Source of the DNA: Clavelina lepadiformis
Taxonomy: Eukaryota; Chordata; Ascidiacea; Aplousobranchia; Clavelinidae
Direction of reading: 5' to 3'
Assembly (NCBI RefSeq): GCF_947623445.1
Contig: NC_135240.1
Span: forward strand, 27,218,001 to 27,282,000
Length of the DNA stretch: 64,000 nt
The notes beneath the pieces are model-generated. The model was not told where the DNA came from. It saw nothing but the letters and a program-made list of their open reading frames with translations, and searched no databases. Positions 1 to 13,000 of the stretch are shown here, piece after piece. The position numbers were made by a program, and so were the translations under genes. Numbering within the stretch: position 1 is the first letter of the stretch; each line of letters starts with the position of its first letter.

Positions 1-1888
1 TTCACAAAAACCTTTTTGTAGTCTGTGAGCTTAATTTCGCAAGCCTATTCATATTTTGCCTGAAAATAATTTTAATGTATAGTTGAGGTAGTGCCAAATA
101 TGTGCGCCCTGTAGTTCTTTGATGCCTGAACAATTAAATGTATTATTATAATTTTACGTAAGTGTATTTTGGGCGCCCCTTAAACCCTGCCCCCCATTTT
201 ATGACGTAACAATCGGACGCCACTGTACATACCTCGCGAAGCACGCGATTGATGATGTCATCGTTGCGTAAGAAATTCGTGCCCGTCCACGACGTGATAA
301 TCTTGTTGTATAGTTTAGTTTTTTTATTCATCCACGCTCTTCTACTGAACTTCGTTGCCTGAGAAATGGCCCAAGGTTGACCTTTGACCTCTTCGAATTG
401 CGCACTGTGCAATACCAACTGAAAATTTTTATGAATATTCTATTTTTGTAAGATTTCTATTTTAGTAAGGTCTGATGCACATAACCAAATTGAACCCAAA
501 TCTTCTCTGATATTTATTTCTTCACCGTAGTTAATGCGTGTTTGAGATGTATCGATGTATATTTGTAGACAAATTTTGAAATATAGACGTACTAGAAGTT
601 CGTTGTCTTTACTGTGTTTCCATATCCGGTTAAGGAGCCGTCCAAGACTTGAAAATAAGATCTCTATGATTTTGTTCGACGTCCTACGTAGGGCTTTAGA
701 AAACATGTTTAGACCAATCAGAAGGCAGCATGGTTGGGGTTGTTTTCTAGCCTGGGAATTACCCTAGCAGTTGGCGTGCTGCAATGTCCCAAGTCGCGTT
801 CAGAATTTGGATCAAAATTAGCATTAAAGTAGCTAAAATTGGGTTTTTTAGACCAAAAATGTTTATTTTTAAAAACAATTTTGCATGCAATGCGTTTATT
901 TTGCGACTCTGTTAAAAAAATTTGAATCCTGGTTTTTTGAAGGCATTTTATGGAATGGTAGTTCAAAGCATACTAAATTGACATGCAAAATTTCAGAGAG
1001 CCCCATGGAGGATTTTTCGAGTAACCAGTCTTTTAGTAAATTTACTGTATAATAAAAAAAAAATATTTACAGCATTTTTTGGTCTTTGGCGCCTCCTAAA
1101 GGACACCGCCGACGCACGGTTTGAACTTACCTTACAACCTTGCGTTGCGGCTTGTTTGTCAATTTAAGGCGGCTCTTCACTGGGATCATGTTGTTGAAGT
1201 CAGCCGAGCTGGGGAAGATTAATTTTTCCCCCCCACCAGATCAAGGAAGGTTAATTTCTAAGCCCTGATTGTTCAGTAACCGGTTATTTCCCGTAAGGTC
1301 TTTGGCCCAAAAATGACTCAAGTTTACTGCTGCTCTTCATGCGTAATCTTATAATTATGAACAACAAAGTACAAATGGATTTTAAATAAAGAAATTACTT
1401 GGCATATTGCACGGCAATATTATAACTTACACAGAATAGCTTTACAAAAACGCTGGTGAACATTTGGTTGGATAGGTAAATAGTGACGTAATAATTCATA
1501 TAATGTGATGTAATAATTCGATACAAATGGAGCAATTAATGACATGGCTTACAGACTTAACTAGACACGTCGATAAAAGAAACAGGAATATCGTTCTAAT
1601 TTCGTAAACATCTTATAAAGCATAAACAAGCATCCAAAACGAGCGTCCGCTTAAAATAACGAGCACATGCCTGGAAAGTTGCATCTGCTGTAGAAATGCA
1701 CAGTCTGTGAATGAGCCAAACATTGCATGAACCCTTAAAACAAAATCTCTTTGTGGGCAGTCGAGTACTAAAACGAATGAGATGTTAGCTGATTGTTTAC
1801 ATATCATGCGACAATCGTTGGCAGCACGAAGACAATGCACCATATGCGCCACGTTTGTGGCCTGGCTTCTGTGCCAAGTTGTAAAGAT
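1..1888. other. Left-edge intergenic DNA, no firmly identified gene
   Basis: This stretch lies downstream of the first chloride exchanger gene. Apart from the two open segments described separately at 236-720, I see only AT-rich sequence without recognisable coding or RNA genes. The exchanger stop codon at 1889-1891 is directly followed on the minus strand by ATTAAA, a possible variant poly(A) signal. Confidence 0.5.
236..720 (-). CDS. Putative exons of an unidentified gene
   Basis: Two open minus-strand segments are arranged like exons. The left one, about 420 down to 236, follows a good acceptor (ATTTTCAG) and ends at a good donor (GAG then GTATGT), and is open throughout for about 61 codons. 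It starts LVLHSAQFEE and includes AISQATKFSRRAW. The right one, about 706-490, is open for about 70 codons and contains NKIIEILFSSLGRLLNRIW, with possible donors near 480-490. I do not recognise the protein and see no start codon that I trust. If the segments belong to one gene, it would be the 3' part of a minus-strand gene ending near or beyond the left edge. They could equally be chance open frames or an old pseudogene. Confidence 0.25.
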
Positions 1889-4800
1889 TTAATTAAACAT
1901 TATCGAGTCCGGATCCTGTTTGTTAAGTCGAGCAATATGACGCAATACGTCTTTCTTTGTGATGATTCCAAGAAGTCGACTGAAAATAAAACAAGGATCA
2001 ATGAGAAAAAGAACCTTTGCTAAAAAAATTGAGGTGCAACACTGCATAGTGAATGCTGATTTGGGCGCAATCACCTTGTAATGTGTTGAGTTTTTACAAA
2101 AACAAAACACTTATAAAAAATGCCAAACAAAATGTCCTTATTATCAAAGAAATGAATATACATTAGATTGGAAAAAATGTTTACGTCCAAATGTCAGGTT
2201 TTTGTAGTGTCATGGTGGTACTTATCTGTCAGTGACAGTACAGTACTGTTAGGACATATGACGTTTATGTGATCGTTAAAATACACCAAAATGATGGTGA
2301 CGTAATGAAACGATCTACAATAATTAATCATTAATTCTGTCCAAAACACCAACACATATGACGAACGGTTACACTTAAGACTTCACACAAAAACATTACT
2401 AACTAATCCCTCTACTATGAAGGCTGATAAAATAATGTTGACAGATAACCGCGAGAATCAATCAGAAACATATAAAAATATACAAATTCCCCTAAACCAG
2501 GTGTCCTTCCATACAAAACTCAGCACACAGATTAATGCTAGAACGCTTGATATGTACAGTAGGTTGACAACTGATTGACTTACCCATTGTGTGTGACCAG
2601 GGCTTGCCTTATGCCCAGCTTTGTGAAGATTTCCACAACAATCTCCATTGGGGTGTGGTCAGTCACTGTGATGGGGCTGAGATCGACAACGTTGAAAAGT
2701 CGCACCGGGGCTGGCTCATTCACCCCAGATGTGGACAGGGTGGGAGCGTGGAGGGTGAAATAAGCTTTCGAATTGCTGAGCACATTTTCACTGTGATGCC
2801 GCGCATTTTCTACAATTAGGATACTTCAGTTTATAATTCAGTTACTTCGAAGTTAATTTAGGCATTCAAGCGAAGTGTACTTAAATTATCAGAATCTGAA
2901 AACTGCATATTGGCACATGTAGTAGTTAATATATATATAGGCCTACTCCCCTTTAGTAAGCTTTATCAATCAGATCAGGGGTCACCAAACTATGGCCGGC
3001 GTAATTAGTTTGTCTGGCCTGTCTCAGCGAGCCACAAACGAGCTTATTGTATGGCAGTTGTAGCCTATTGAATATAGCGAGTATACAGCTCTCGATTGTA
3101 AAAAGTTTGTTGATGCCGGTACTAGATGAACCCACCTAATGCAACCATGAGGTCCCTCCTGTATATATACCCGAGCAGTCTGTACGAGTCCTGTGATGTA
3201 ATGACTGGAAAACCGTTGTACGTCGTCGTCTTCACCAGATGCTCGAGGTCACCCACGGTCATGTTCTCCTGCAAGACCACCTTCAACGGGGGATCCCCCC
3301 GGCGTGGCATCATTACGTCGGTTGCTGAAATTATGAGAACACAATTTCCATTGTGAGAAAAAAGCAAAACATTGCTAGCTTGGTAAAAAAAATGTTATCA
3401 GATAAGATTAATGCTAAGCTTTGTTAGTTTACCCAATTGGAGACGAACCACGTAATGTGCTTGATGTAAATTATTTCTTATCAACAACTCACCGAGTGTG
3501 GTGTGGGTGAACTCCTCCTTGTTGTCGAGGAACGGGTACCCATTGAGCCTAATGTGACCATCATAGATTCCCTCGTTACCAAAAGCATCACCGGCCCATT
3601 TGCTAAACATTGCTGCGGCCATGAGTGGTACAATGTACTGCAGACCACCAGTCAGTTCGAACATTATCACAACCAGTGATACAGTCATTCTGGTCACACC
3701 TCCTACATTGAATGAAATTAATCAAATAAATAGGTTTCATGTAGCCCTTATGGGAAGATATAGAATCAAAATATTGATCCTTGCGCTAAGGAAACACTTT
3801 CCACACTTGAACTCAGCAATATGAGCAATGACTCCTCACTACCGTGTTTGCTACTGTTACCGTTTCCTTGCCCAGAGCAAAGGCTTAAACACATTTCTAA
3901 CAAACTAACCGAGTGCTGCAGCAGCTCCAACCATAGCGTACAGCCCCGGAGTTACACAGCTTTCTCTGATGGTGTTTGTTGAGCAGCTGGAAGCCCAAAG
4001 AACGCAATCTGGGTAAGCGTAGACAAGTTGCTCCATCCCGATTCCGATTAAGCGACCCATGATAGCCCCAACTCCCATACTCGGGATAAAAAGACCTGTC
4101 GGGAGCTGTGAATATCATAGACATCACATAAAAAGAGCGGTGAAAAATTTTGCTTTAATTTTTTTCACATGACTTGCCCGTTTGGTGTTTCCTCTGACTA
4201 GCAGTGTACGTTTATTCATAATCCCAACATTCTCATACGTACCTTAACTCCAAAAGTGAATACTGTGATGACTGCCTTAAAAATGAGAGCAACCGCTAAC
4301 TGCCAAATCGCAGTTCGAAGTCCTTCACCAACAGGGGCAAGCTGGTGGCCATGCGAGACTGAGTACGTCTGGTTAACTGGCTAAATTTGGAAAAAAGTTT
4401 TTATCATCATCAGGAATACAAGTCAAGGTGAAATTCCATTTCCTTATCACAAGATAACAGAAAACAAATAGTTACGGTTGTTAACCAAGTAGTCTAAATA
4501 ACAGGGTCAGAGGAAATGGCATATAACTAGCAAAACAATTTTAATTAATTAAAAATTTAAAACAAATTTAATTACCAGTTCTTCATAGTCACAGAGGTTA
4601 GGATCAGTGAGCTTGGAAACGGGCGTGCATTCTTGAACAAGCTCGGCAATCATGGCGCTTGCATCCACCTTAGTAAATGGATTAGGATACGAAGCCGCAG
4701 CTGTAATTATGGTCAGCACAAGAACTTCCAAAATGGGATATTTTCCCAGCTAAAAGATTTAATAATCAATTAAATAAACAGACAAGACAGTGATTAGTAA

Positions 4801-6717
4801 ATAACACGATATTGACCTTGGATGTTGACCGAAACTTGCACCATCTTAAATTGGCGTGGATAAATGCTGCCCCATATAATCCACCTAAAACACCAACCAG
4901 TGCAAATGGAACGAGTTCAAAAAGAAACCAGGGCTTGTTGTATTTCACATAGAACATAACAAGATGCGAATTTCCGTATGGATTCATTGAACGAAGCACA
5001 AATGCTGCTGTGAGTGCACAGAAAAACGACCTCCATAAGGTTTTCATCGGAAAATAATAACTCACCTATAAAATGGAGAAAAAACCTTTCAGAAAGGTCC
5101 ACGCATTCAAATTGAAACACAGCCTTGGATAATTGCCACGATAATCACATTTCACACAAAACTTATTTGCACTTTATACTTATTTCTCAACTACAATAGA
5201 CATCTTACTTCTTCTAAACTAAAGAGCACGCCTCCAACAGGAGCACCAAATGCCACCGACACACCGGCTGCTGCGGCAGCAGACAGAACCTCACGTTTTT
5301 TGGCCTCATTTTTCCCGTATTTCGGAAAGAGGTATGAAAAAATGTTGCCACAGCAAGCAGCAATGTGAACCAAGGGACCTTCTTTCCCCAAGCTAAGATT
5401 GGCAGCTACTGAAAGTGGGGCAGCCAACGATTTGATGAGCAGTGTCCACTTTCCAAGATATCCTCGGATTATAAAGCCACTTAGAATCGTTTTTACCTAA
5501 AACCCGCATAGTGATAAATGAATAGCATTGTGGGTTTGTGGTGCTGAACAACATTGTATCGGTATCAGCACCGTATCTATTGTAGCAATATCATACAAAT
5601 GCATTCACAAGGAAGGAGGACAACCCACCTCCGGGATGCCTGATCCACATGCATATGGAGCAAACACTTTGACCAATAGACCAGCAAAGGTGGCAAGAAT
5701 AACAGCAACCACGATGTACATGACGTAGTTGACGGCATAAACCCCTTGTGCGTTCTAAATAAGGTGTTTATGCGTCATTTAATTATCATTTACTACAAGC
5801 TCAAAGTGATAAATTACTCACTTGAGCACTCATGCCGAAAACGTCGCTCCATGCAAGCCATTTTGTGCAATTTGAACCACTTGGTGTCACTGTCTCAGAG
5901 TTCCAACAACACGATTCTTTGTTTAACCAGAATTTCTCAGGGCAAACCCCAAGCTTGACATCGCTGAGCCATTTTGTCACAATGTCAATAATACCAGCGC
6001 ATGTTCCTGACAAAATTGACAATGACTGATTTTAATGATTTTCATTGAGAAGTATTAGAACTTGTAAAACCTATTTGAAATGTTTGCTACTATAATAGGT
6101 TTCCTCGCTGGGCTCAAAGTTTAGTCAAATTTTGCGACTAGAATGGAAAAATTGAAATCACCGGCTGAGAGCCCGACAAGTAACACAACAAGCCAGCCAG
6201 ACCAGGCGTCGTGCAATGCTCGTAATTTAAGATGCCACGACTCCTTCTTGCGATGAGTGATCTGACGATGTCTCAAACGATTTCTTGACATTTCGCGCAG
6301 CCAATCAATCGTGTGGAAATCATCGTAAGTCCCGTAATCTTCCATACCAGCGATGGAATCATCCAGGCTCTGGATGAGATGACTTGACGGAGACGCAGAT
6401 TTGGGAGTTTGAGTCGGCCTCACTAATCAAGGAAAAGTCTTAATTAATTAATTAACTAATCTCTTATTGTTTAAACAATAAACAACAGATCCATGACTTA
6501 AGCGCAATGTTTGAAATGGTTTTCTTTGATCACTAAGTTCCAATTTTAGATGTCTGCTCATTGTGATAATTTTTCTCACCTTGAAATGAACGGTCACCTA
6601 ACAATGGGTCATCCTCAGAGTCATCTTGATAAAATGAAGTTGTCTGGTTGGTTAATGGCATCATGTCAAGAAGCTCATCGTCAGTGTCACTGTTGCCCTT
6701 TCTCCTTGACTTGCCTA
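1889..6717 (-). CDS. CLCN3: H+/Cl- exchange transporter, CLC-3/4/5 type (tandem copy 1)
   Basis: An endosomal/lysosomal membrane chloride-proton antiporter of the CLC-3/4/5 clade, spread over about 13 visible exons. Approximate exons are 6717-6579, 6421-6155, 6008-5822, 5753-5629, 5497-5213, 5066-4818, 4751-4576, 4383-4240, 4106-3907, 3703-3493, 3328-3139, 2812-2583 and 1980-1889. Visible family marks are the acidic N-terminus ([10 protein letters not shown]), [20 protein letters not shown], the selectivity loop [19 protein letters not shown] with the gating glutamate, [20 protein letters not shown] with the internal proton glutamate, [28 protein letters not shown], and two C-terminal CBS domains ending [13 protein letters not shown] and DPDSIMFN. 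Both glutamates expected of an exchanger are present, which argues against a simple channel. The first coding exon was not found: the 6717 exon begins at an acceptor, so the true start lies upstream, as in copy 2. The clade is certain; the exact vertebrate counterpart (3, 4 or 5) is not. Confidence 0.93.
2976..3118. mobile_element. Degenerate hAT-like short element in an exchanger intron
   Basis: The left end reads CAGGGGTCACCAAACTATGG, a typical hAT-type terminus. A weaker inverted match lies about 140 bases to the right, ending near 3118. The flanking 8-mers (AATCAGAT and TACTAGAT) agree at only five positions. The element would lie in the intron just after the exon at 3328-3139. This is a tentative old copy. 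Confidence 0.4.
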
Positions 6718-9700
6718 TACAAAGTTTTAAAGGAGTTTACAAAAATCAAAGAAATTTTTCCACAATTTAGTAACAGAAAAGTTTTGAAAATAAAACAAGA
6801 AAATCAAAACAAACATAAGTGAAAAACAATTCAAACATCATTTTAACAGCAGCTATTTCACCTAAAACTACATACATATAACATACAACTTATTATAGCG
6901 GTGGAGTACTGATGACAATCTTTCTATTTGCTTTGTTGTTTGGTCCTAACTCTTAACTTAGCTCCTACAGTCACTGTACATTTAACATCTTACAATATAT
7001 GGCAAGACCTATGCAGGTTCTATTACAGGGGCGGGCAACTTCTTCGGTCGGCGGGCCTGATATGAGAAAATGAAGTACTTGGCAAGCCGGATTCCTGAAT
7101 AGATTGGAACGCAGCTTTGTCTTATTAATGTTCATGGTCGAAAATGTTTGCTCATAAATGTATGTAGACCCGAACAGAACAAGTAGATTTATGGCCATCT
7201 TTCTCAGGTTGGCAAACTTGGACTTATTCAGTGACGCAATACAGGGATTGCGGCAGAATGTGGCCGCAGGCAACATTATCATGTAAGACCGGAAACTGTC
7301 TGCGGGCCGCTCAAAATCCCGTCGCGGGCCGGATCCGGCCCGCGGGCCGTATGTTGCCCACCCCTGTTCTATTAGTTTGTCAGTAGACATTTTCAACACC
7401 TGGAAACGCTTTCAAATGGCCACAAAAGAATTTGGCTGGGTTTAAAGAACAAATTTTTTTTTGACCCATTGGAAAATCATTCTAAATTAAACATATTTCT
7501 AATGTTTACTCGTTATATAATTAAATAATTGCATCATTTGTTTTACATGTTCAATCTATTGTTTGGCTTTGTTGGGAAATGCTTAAATGTTTTGCGTCAG
7601 ATATTTTTTTTCGAACTTAACGAAAAAAGACACACAGGTAAAAAATCAGCAGAAACTATTAAGCTATTAATTAGTTTCATTGAGCAAAAGAAATATACAT
7701 TTTGGAGTTCACCATCTCTGTGAGATGAATTTAGAAGGAGATTGAGTATGTGGCCAAATAACTGGAATTACGAATGTGTTAAATGACAGTGAAAAATATA
7801 AAATTTTAAGTGAAATCAGAGGTGGCATAATCTTCCATTGTTTTTATAAAAATCAACAGAAATTGTTAGTCAACGTATATGCTTTGCTTGCTATTACGCC
7901 AATTATAAACGCTAATCATTTACAATTTATTGTGCAATAAAATCCAAGAAAAACTAAAATAATGCAAATTGAACTCAATAATTAAACATCAAAGCAAACA
8001 AACAAAAACTGCAAGCAGCAATCAATGGGCCTGGATTTCATGGCAATCCCAACTAACACCGTACAAGCACCCTTTTATGATACCAGGTCACAGATCGATT
8101 CAAAATTTTTCTGAATTTATGGAGAAAGATTTGCCAGTTGAACGCAATTAGACATTGCAGGTGGTAACCGGCGGACTGGTAACTCTAGCCAGCTACTCGA
8201 ATCTAGACATTAAATAACACACGGTTCTTACAGTTACAGTCTAGCTGAATAGCACCTTTGAAATCGCTGATGCATAGTTGCATACAGTGGTGCTTGAACT
8301 GTGTACACAATATTCTCGAATTCTTGGGAAATTTTGTCAGGAAATCTAACTTGATCAATGGCGATTAAAAACAAGAAATTGCGCATTTGGCAATTTACAA
8401 ACAATTTACTAGCATTACCGTTAAAATGCTGATTCCGTGTGGCACTCATTGTTACGTCATTGAAGGCTGTACCATTATCTTTGCCTTGATTAGAATTATT
8501 GCTTACAACATTATTTTTTGGATTAAGCTTGCCACGTAAACCCAACAACATTGTATGATCAATTTATCTATAGTATTAATATGGGCAATAAGTCAGTTTG
8601 TTGTTCTCATCAGAGTTTCCAATTATAAATTTTCCAATAAGCCTAACGCAATTTTCATGATATTTTTAATTTCTCAGTATTGCCGATTCGTTATAACAAG
8701 GTAAATTTTAAACCATCAATTTTCTTTCTCTCGAAGAAACATTTTTTGAGTTAATTTTTTGATAAAACATCTTTAAAAACATTAGACGAATCGACGAATG
8801 GTAAGACCAATAGTTGATAAAAAAAAACTTGTGAAAAGTTTTTTGCTTCCACAGACTTTAAAACTATCTTAAATTTGGAAAAATGAATACAGATTAAAAC
8901 ATTTTGAAGCTCATCTTTTAGTTTTCTCAAAGTCCAAACTGTAAAGAGTATTTTCGTTGTCTCTGTTCTTGCTTTATACAAGCTACTTACGTTATTTGGC
9001 GTAAAAAAGAACGACGTTGTCAACTATCGACAACGATGTAGATTATAGCCTACTGGGATCTTTATATTTAAACTATTCGCTAATTTATTCAACTCCTCAC
9101 AAACTTGTAACAGGCTAGAACGTAAACAGCTCAGCCTGCTTTCTGTATGACATTGCTAATCTTATCTCTCGTCTTGGGTCAGGGTTTTAATGCGATTTAA
9201 CACAGCAAATTTGCTTGGGCGACGGCCAGTTCCTTGACTTCATCCTACCATTGTGAGTCATGATGCTGGTGCAAGTTCTTTACATACAGTCGATTCTATG
9301 CTATTGTTCTCATCTGTGTTTTAGTCTCTGTACTCACGCGGCTGGCATTATGGTTTAACGAAGCACATCGATTAGCTTTAATGATTTTCTTTCAACGACT
9401 CCGCATTGCACAAACGGGAAAAGCCGTTTCCTGTTTAAAAACTTCCATATGCAAAAATGAGAACAGATTTCAGGTTTTGCTCTATATTATCAAGCAGTTT
9501 GAGTTTGGAAGTATATGCTTGATGAAACGCATTAATAGCTTATTTTGACGTAGGCCTAAATGAGTTTTCGCGTCTTTTTTGCAGTTTGTTTTTAGTCTAT
9601 CTGTGAACTCGGACCTTCTGGTGCATCATTAATATTTAAAATCATTACCTCGGCTTTCAGCTTTCAGTTAAAACTCACTTCTGGTGCATCATCAAACTCA

Positions 9701-10045
9701 CTTTTCTTTCAAACCTTTCAAACTGCTTTTGCAATGAGTTTTAAATAAAAAGCTATAACTAAATTCTATATAAATAGGAAACTTTACAGGGAAATCTTCC
9801 ATGCAGGGGGCTAACCTAAACTTTTACCAACGTTTGACTTCAAAACTTTTACATGGTTTAACACAAGACTACCCCAGTTTAATCTTGAGAGCACGAAAGA
9901 GAAACGTAAACAATTTGAAATCACAAAAGAGAAATTTTATATTCAAAACAGTAATTAAACATTTTTTCGGAATGGCAACACAGTAGTAAAGACCAACGAT
10001 CATGTGATCTTCCAAGATAGGCGATTGTCTATTCATCGCTTGGTG
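6718..10045. other. Intergenic DNA between the two exchanger genes
   Basis: This stretch should hold the missing first exon and promoter of copy 1 and the 3' UTR of copy 2. Only the hAT element at 7026-7366 can be identified with confidence. A 105-codon open frame on the minus strand at 8551-8234 (ends QRFQRCYSARL) matches nothing I recognise and has no convincing splice link to copy 1. A short direct repeat, CTTCTGGTGCATCAT, occurs twice near 9620-9695. Confidence 0.5.
7026..7366 (-). mobile_element. hAT-family short element with transposase C-terminal remnant
   Basis: A 341-base element has ends CAGGGGCGGGCAAC and GTTGCCCACCCCTG, near-perfect inverted repeats, and is flanked by an exact 8-base target duplication TTCTATTA at 7018-7025 and 7367-7374. 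The minus strand at about 7210-7108 still reads like the hAT C-terminal dimerisation region (LLVLFGSTYIYEQTFSTMN, then INKTKLRSNL). The rest of the transposase is absent, so this is an internally deleted, non-autonomous copy. The exact duplication suggests a fairly recent insertion. Confidence 0.93.
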
Positions 10046-13000
10046 TCAATCAAACATTATCTTTTCCGGGTCTTCCCCGTCCAGCTCGGCGATGTGACGT
10101 AAAACATCCTTTTTCGTGATGATTCCGAGCAGTTTCCTAAGAAAAAAAGCAATGCGACTTCCTAATACGTCATATGTGTTCCAGACCGAGAACTTCTCAT
10201 TAAGATAGAGATTATAATGATCTAACAGTAGTTTAGTATTATATAATAATAGACACCGCTTCAAAATTGTATTTTAACTAAATCCGACCGGTAGTGTAAA
10301 GAATGCAAATTACAGTCAAAATTAACGCTTTATCAACGTGTTCTGTACCCGTTGTGTGTCACCAGCACTTGGCGATTGCCGAGTTTGGCGAAAATTTCCA
10401 CGACGGTCTCCATTGGGGCATGGTCGGACACAGCGATGGGACTGAGATCAACAATGTTGAAAAGACGGACCGGATTGGAATTCCCCAATTCCGATACTGA
10501 CGCCGGGCAGTGGAGTGTGAAATATGTCGGAGAATCCTCTGTGACTTCCGGTTTGTTGTGCGCATTTTCTGTTTGAAACAACGACAAAAAATGTCAATAT
10601 CTGACTATAAACAAGGATCAGATCGAAACAATGATAGATTATGATATAAACAATGATGGATTATTGTCAAGCAAAACGTCTTGTAAGCAAGTGAAAGCAG
10701 AACAGCACACAACAATGATTAAGGTAAAAAGTTTAGCAGAAGGTTAATCATTTTCAAACCAAACCTAACGAGTCCTTTCACACAAAACATTAATCTGCCA
10801 CTCGTAGTATTCGACTATCGTCATATTGGCATGTTAAGAATTGCAAGCTACGACAAGCTCAAGAAACTGATGAAGTCACAATGGCCAAGAAATACATTTT
10901 TTCTTGCATACGCTCTGACAAATTCGAGTACAAACATTTTCAAAGCTTCTAGTAAGTCTCGTAGCACTCTGCACCGCACAAACCGAGAGCGACGATGAGG
11001 TCCTTCCTGCAAACAAATCCCATCAACCTCTGCGAATCGTTTGAGATGAGCACCGGGAATCCATTGAGGGTATTCGACTTCACCAACTCCTCCAGGTCAT
11101 AAATCGTCATACCTTCTTGGACAATGACCTTTAAGGGGGGTTCCCCGGGTCTTGGGCGCATTACGTCAGCAGCTGGCGCGTAAGCAGAAAGAAAGGTCGT
11201 GAGCGTTTGACAAACAAGCGAATAAGTTAGTTTAATACTGAAAGCGACGATATGACCTAGAGATGGTCAACAAGTCCGTTTAAAGTATTTCCTCCAAGTC
11301 ACTCACCCAAGGTCGTGTGGGTGAACTCTCGCTTCTGCTCCAGGTAGGGGTAGCCATTGAGACGGATGTGTCCGTCGTATATTCCTTCCCCACTCAAGGC
11401 GTCCCCTACCCACTTGCTAAACATAGTGGCCAGCATGAGGGGAACAATATACTGGAGGCCGCCAGTGAGCTCATACATGACCACCACCAAAGACACGGTC
11501 ATTCTTGTCACTCCACCTGAGCGAGAAAAAAGATGCTTTGCGTTGGTCAGGATTAAATTATCCGTAATCTTCAAAGTGAAATTACTTTAATTTTTTGACA
11601 TTTATTTATGTATTTTATTTTGTTCATTTATTGCGCTGTTCCTTTCATCTGGGAATTTATTTTCTATGCAATTTTCATTTTTTTAAAATTGATTCTTCAC
11701 CTAAAGCGGCAGCGGCTCCAACCATCGCGTATAGACCAGGAGTGATGCAGCTTTGCCCGTTTGAAAACTGACAGTCCGTCTTCCACATCGGATTATCCGG
11801 AAAGGTGTACACGAGCTGCTCAACGCCAATTCCGACAATCCTCCCCATCAGGGCGCCAACCGCTAAACTTGGGATGAAGAGTCCAGTGGGTATCTACGTA
11901 GAAGGAGGCGAAACGAGTATTTCAATGCATTTGTTTCATGACACGACCCAATAAGTTAGGCTACATTCAAGTTAGGCTACGTTGGCTTTTGCCACGTTAG
12001 TAGAGAGATTCCGCAAGATTATATGCAAGCTTCTTAAGTTAAACGCTTAAGGAAAGTAAAGCCATAACAAAAACTCTACAAACTTTCTAAGACTATTCTG
12101 AACAAAATTCAGAATTTCCTAACTCTAGTCATTATGACATCATTATGACCTTCATTCCAAAAGTGAAGACTGTGATGATGCATTTAAAGAGAAAAGCGAG
12201 CGCCAGTTGCCACAGAGCCGTCTTCAATCCGTCCCCGAGTCCACCCGAGGGTGAAGCAGGCACAAAAGTTGTATTCAAGCCCTGAACCGGAATAAGAATC
12301 AAGTGGAAATTCTCCACAAAGTTACGAAAAGAATCTCTCTTACGTGATAATGCCTGGTTACGTTGTAATCACACAAATTCGTGTGTGACGTCGGTCCGCA
12401 TTCCTGCACGAGTTCGTTGATCACTGTACTCGCATCCATTCGCGTGAAAGGATTTGGATACGACAACAGCACCGTTATCAGCGTTATAACCATCACTTCT
12501 AAGATGGGGAATTTCCCGAGCTGTAATAACAAAAAATATCCACAAACAGAATGTTTTCTTCGACAATACATTGCCAGCGCTAAGCCAAGTATAGGTGGCG
12601 TTAGACGCTTGACCATCAGTTTGGACCTTAGAGTACCTTAGAGTTCTTTCTGAACCTGCACCAGAAGAGGTTTGCACGGACAAATCCCGCACCATAGAGG
12701 CCTCCCATGACACCTAGCAGCGCAAATGGCACGAGCTCGAACAAAAGCCAGGGTCGATTGTAAGTGACGTAGAACATGGCGAAGTGGGCTGTGCCATAAG
12801 GATTAACCGAACGAAGAACAAAGGCCGCCGTTAGTGCACAGAAGAATGACCTCCATAAAGTTTTCATCGGGAAATAATAACTGACCTGGAAAAAAAATAA
12901 TCTGGTTTCATTTAAATCGTACTTGTACCTGTTTGATTGTAACAAAATGCAAATGTTTTCAGAATCAGTGAACTCATCACAATTGTCAGACAATGTTGTC

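Noticed and set aside
8234-8551. 105-codon minus-strand open frame between the CLC genes
   Set aside because: No family resemblance, no good splice link to the exon at 6717, and AT-rich composition; treated as chance.
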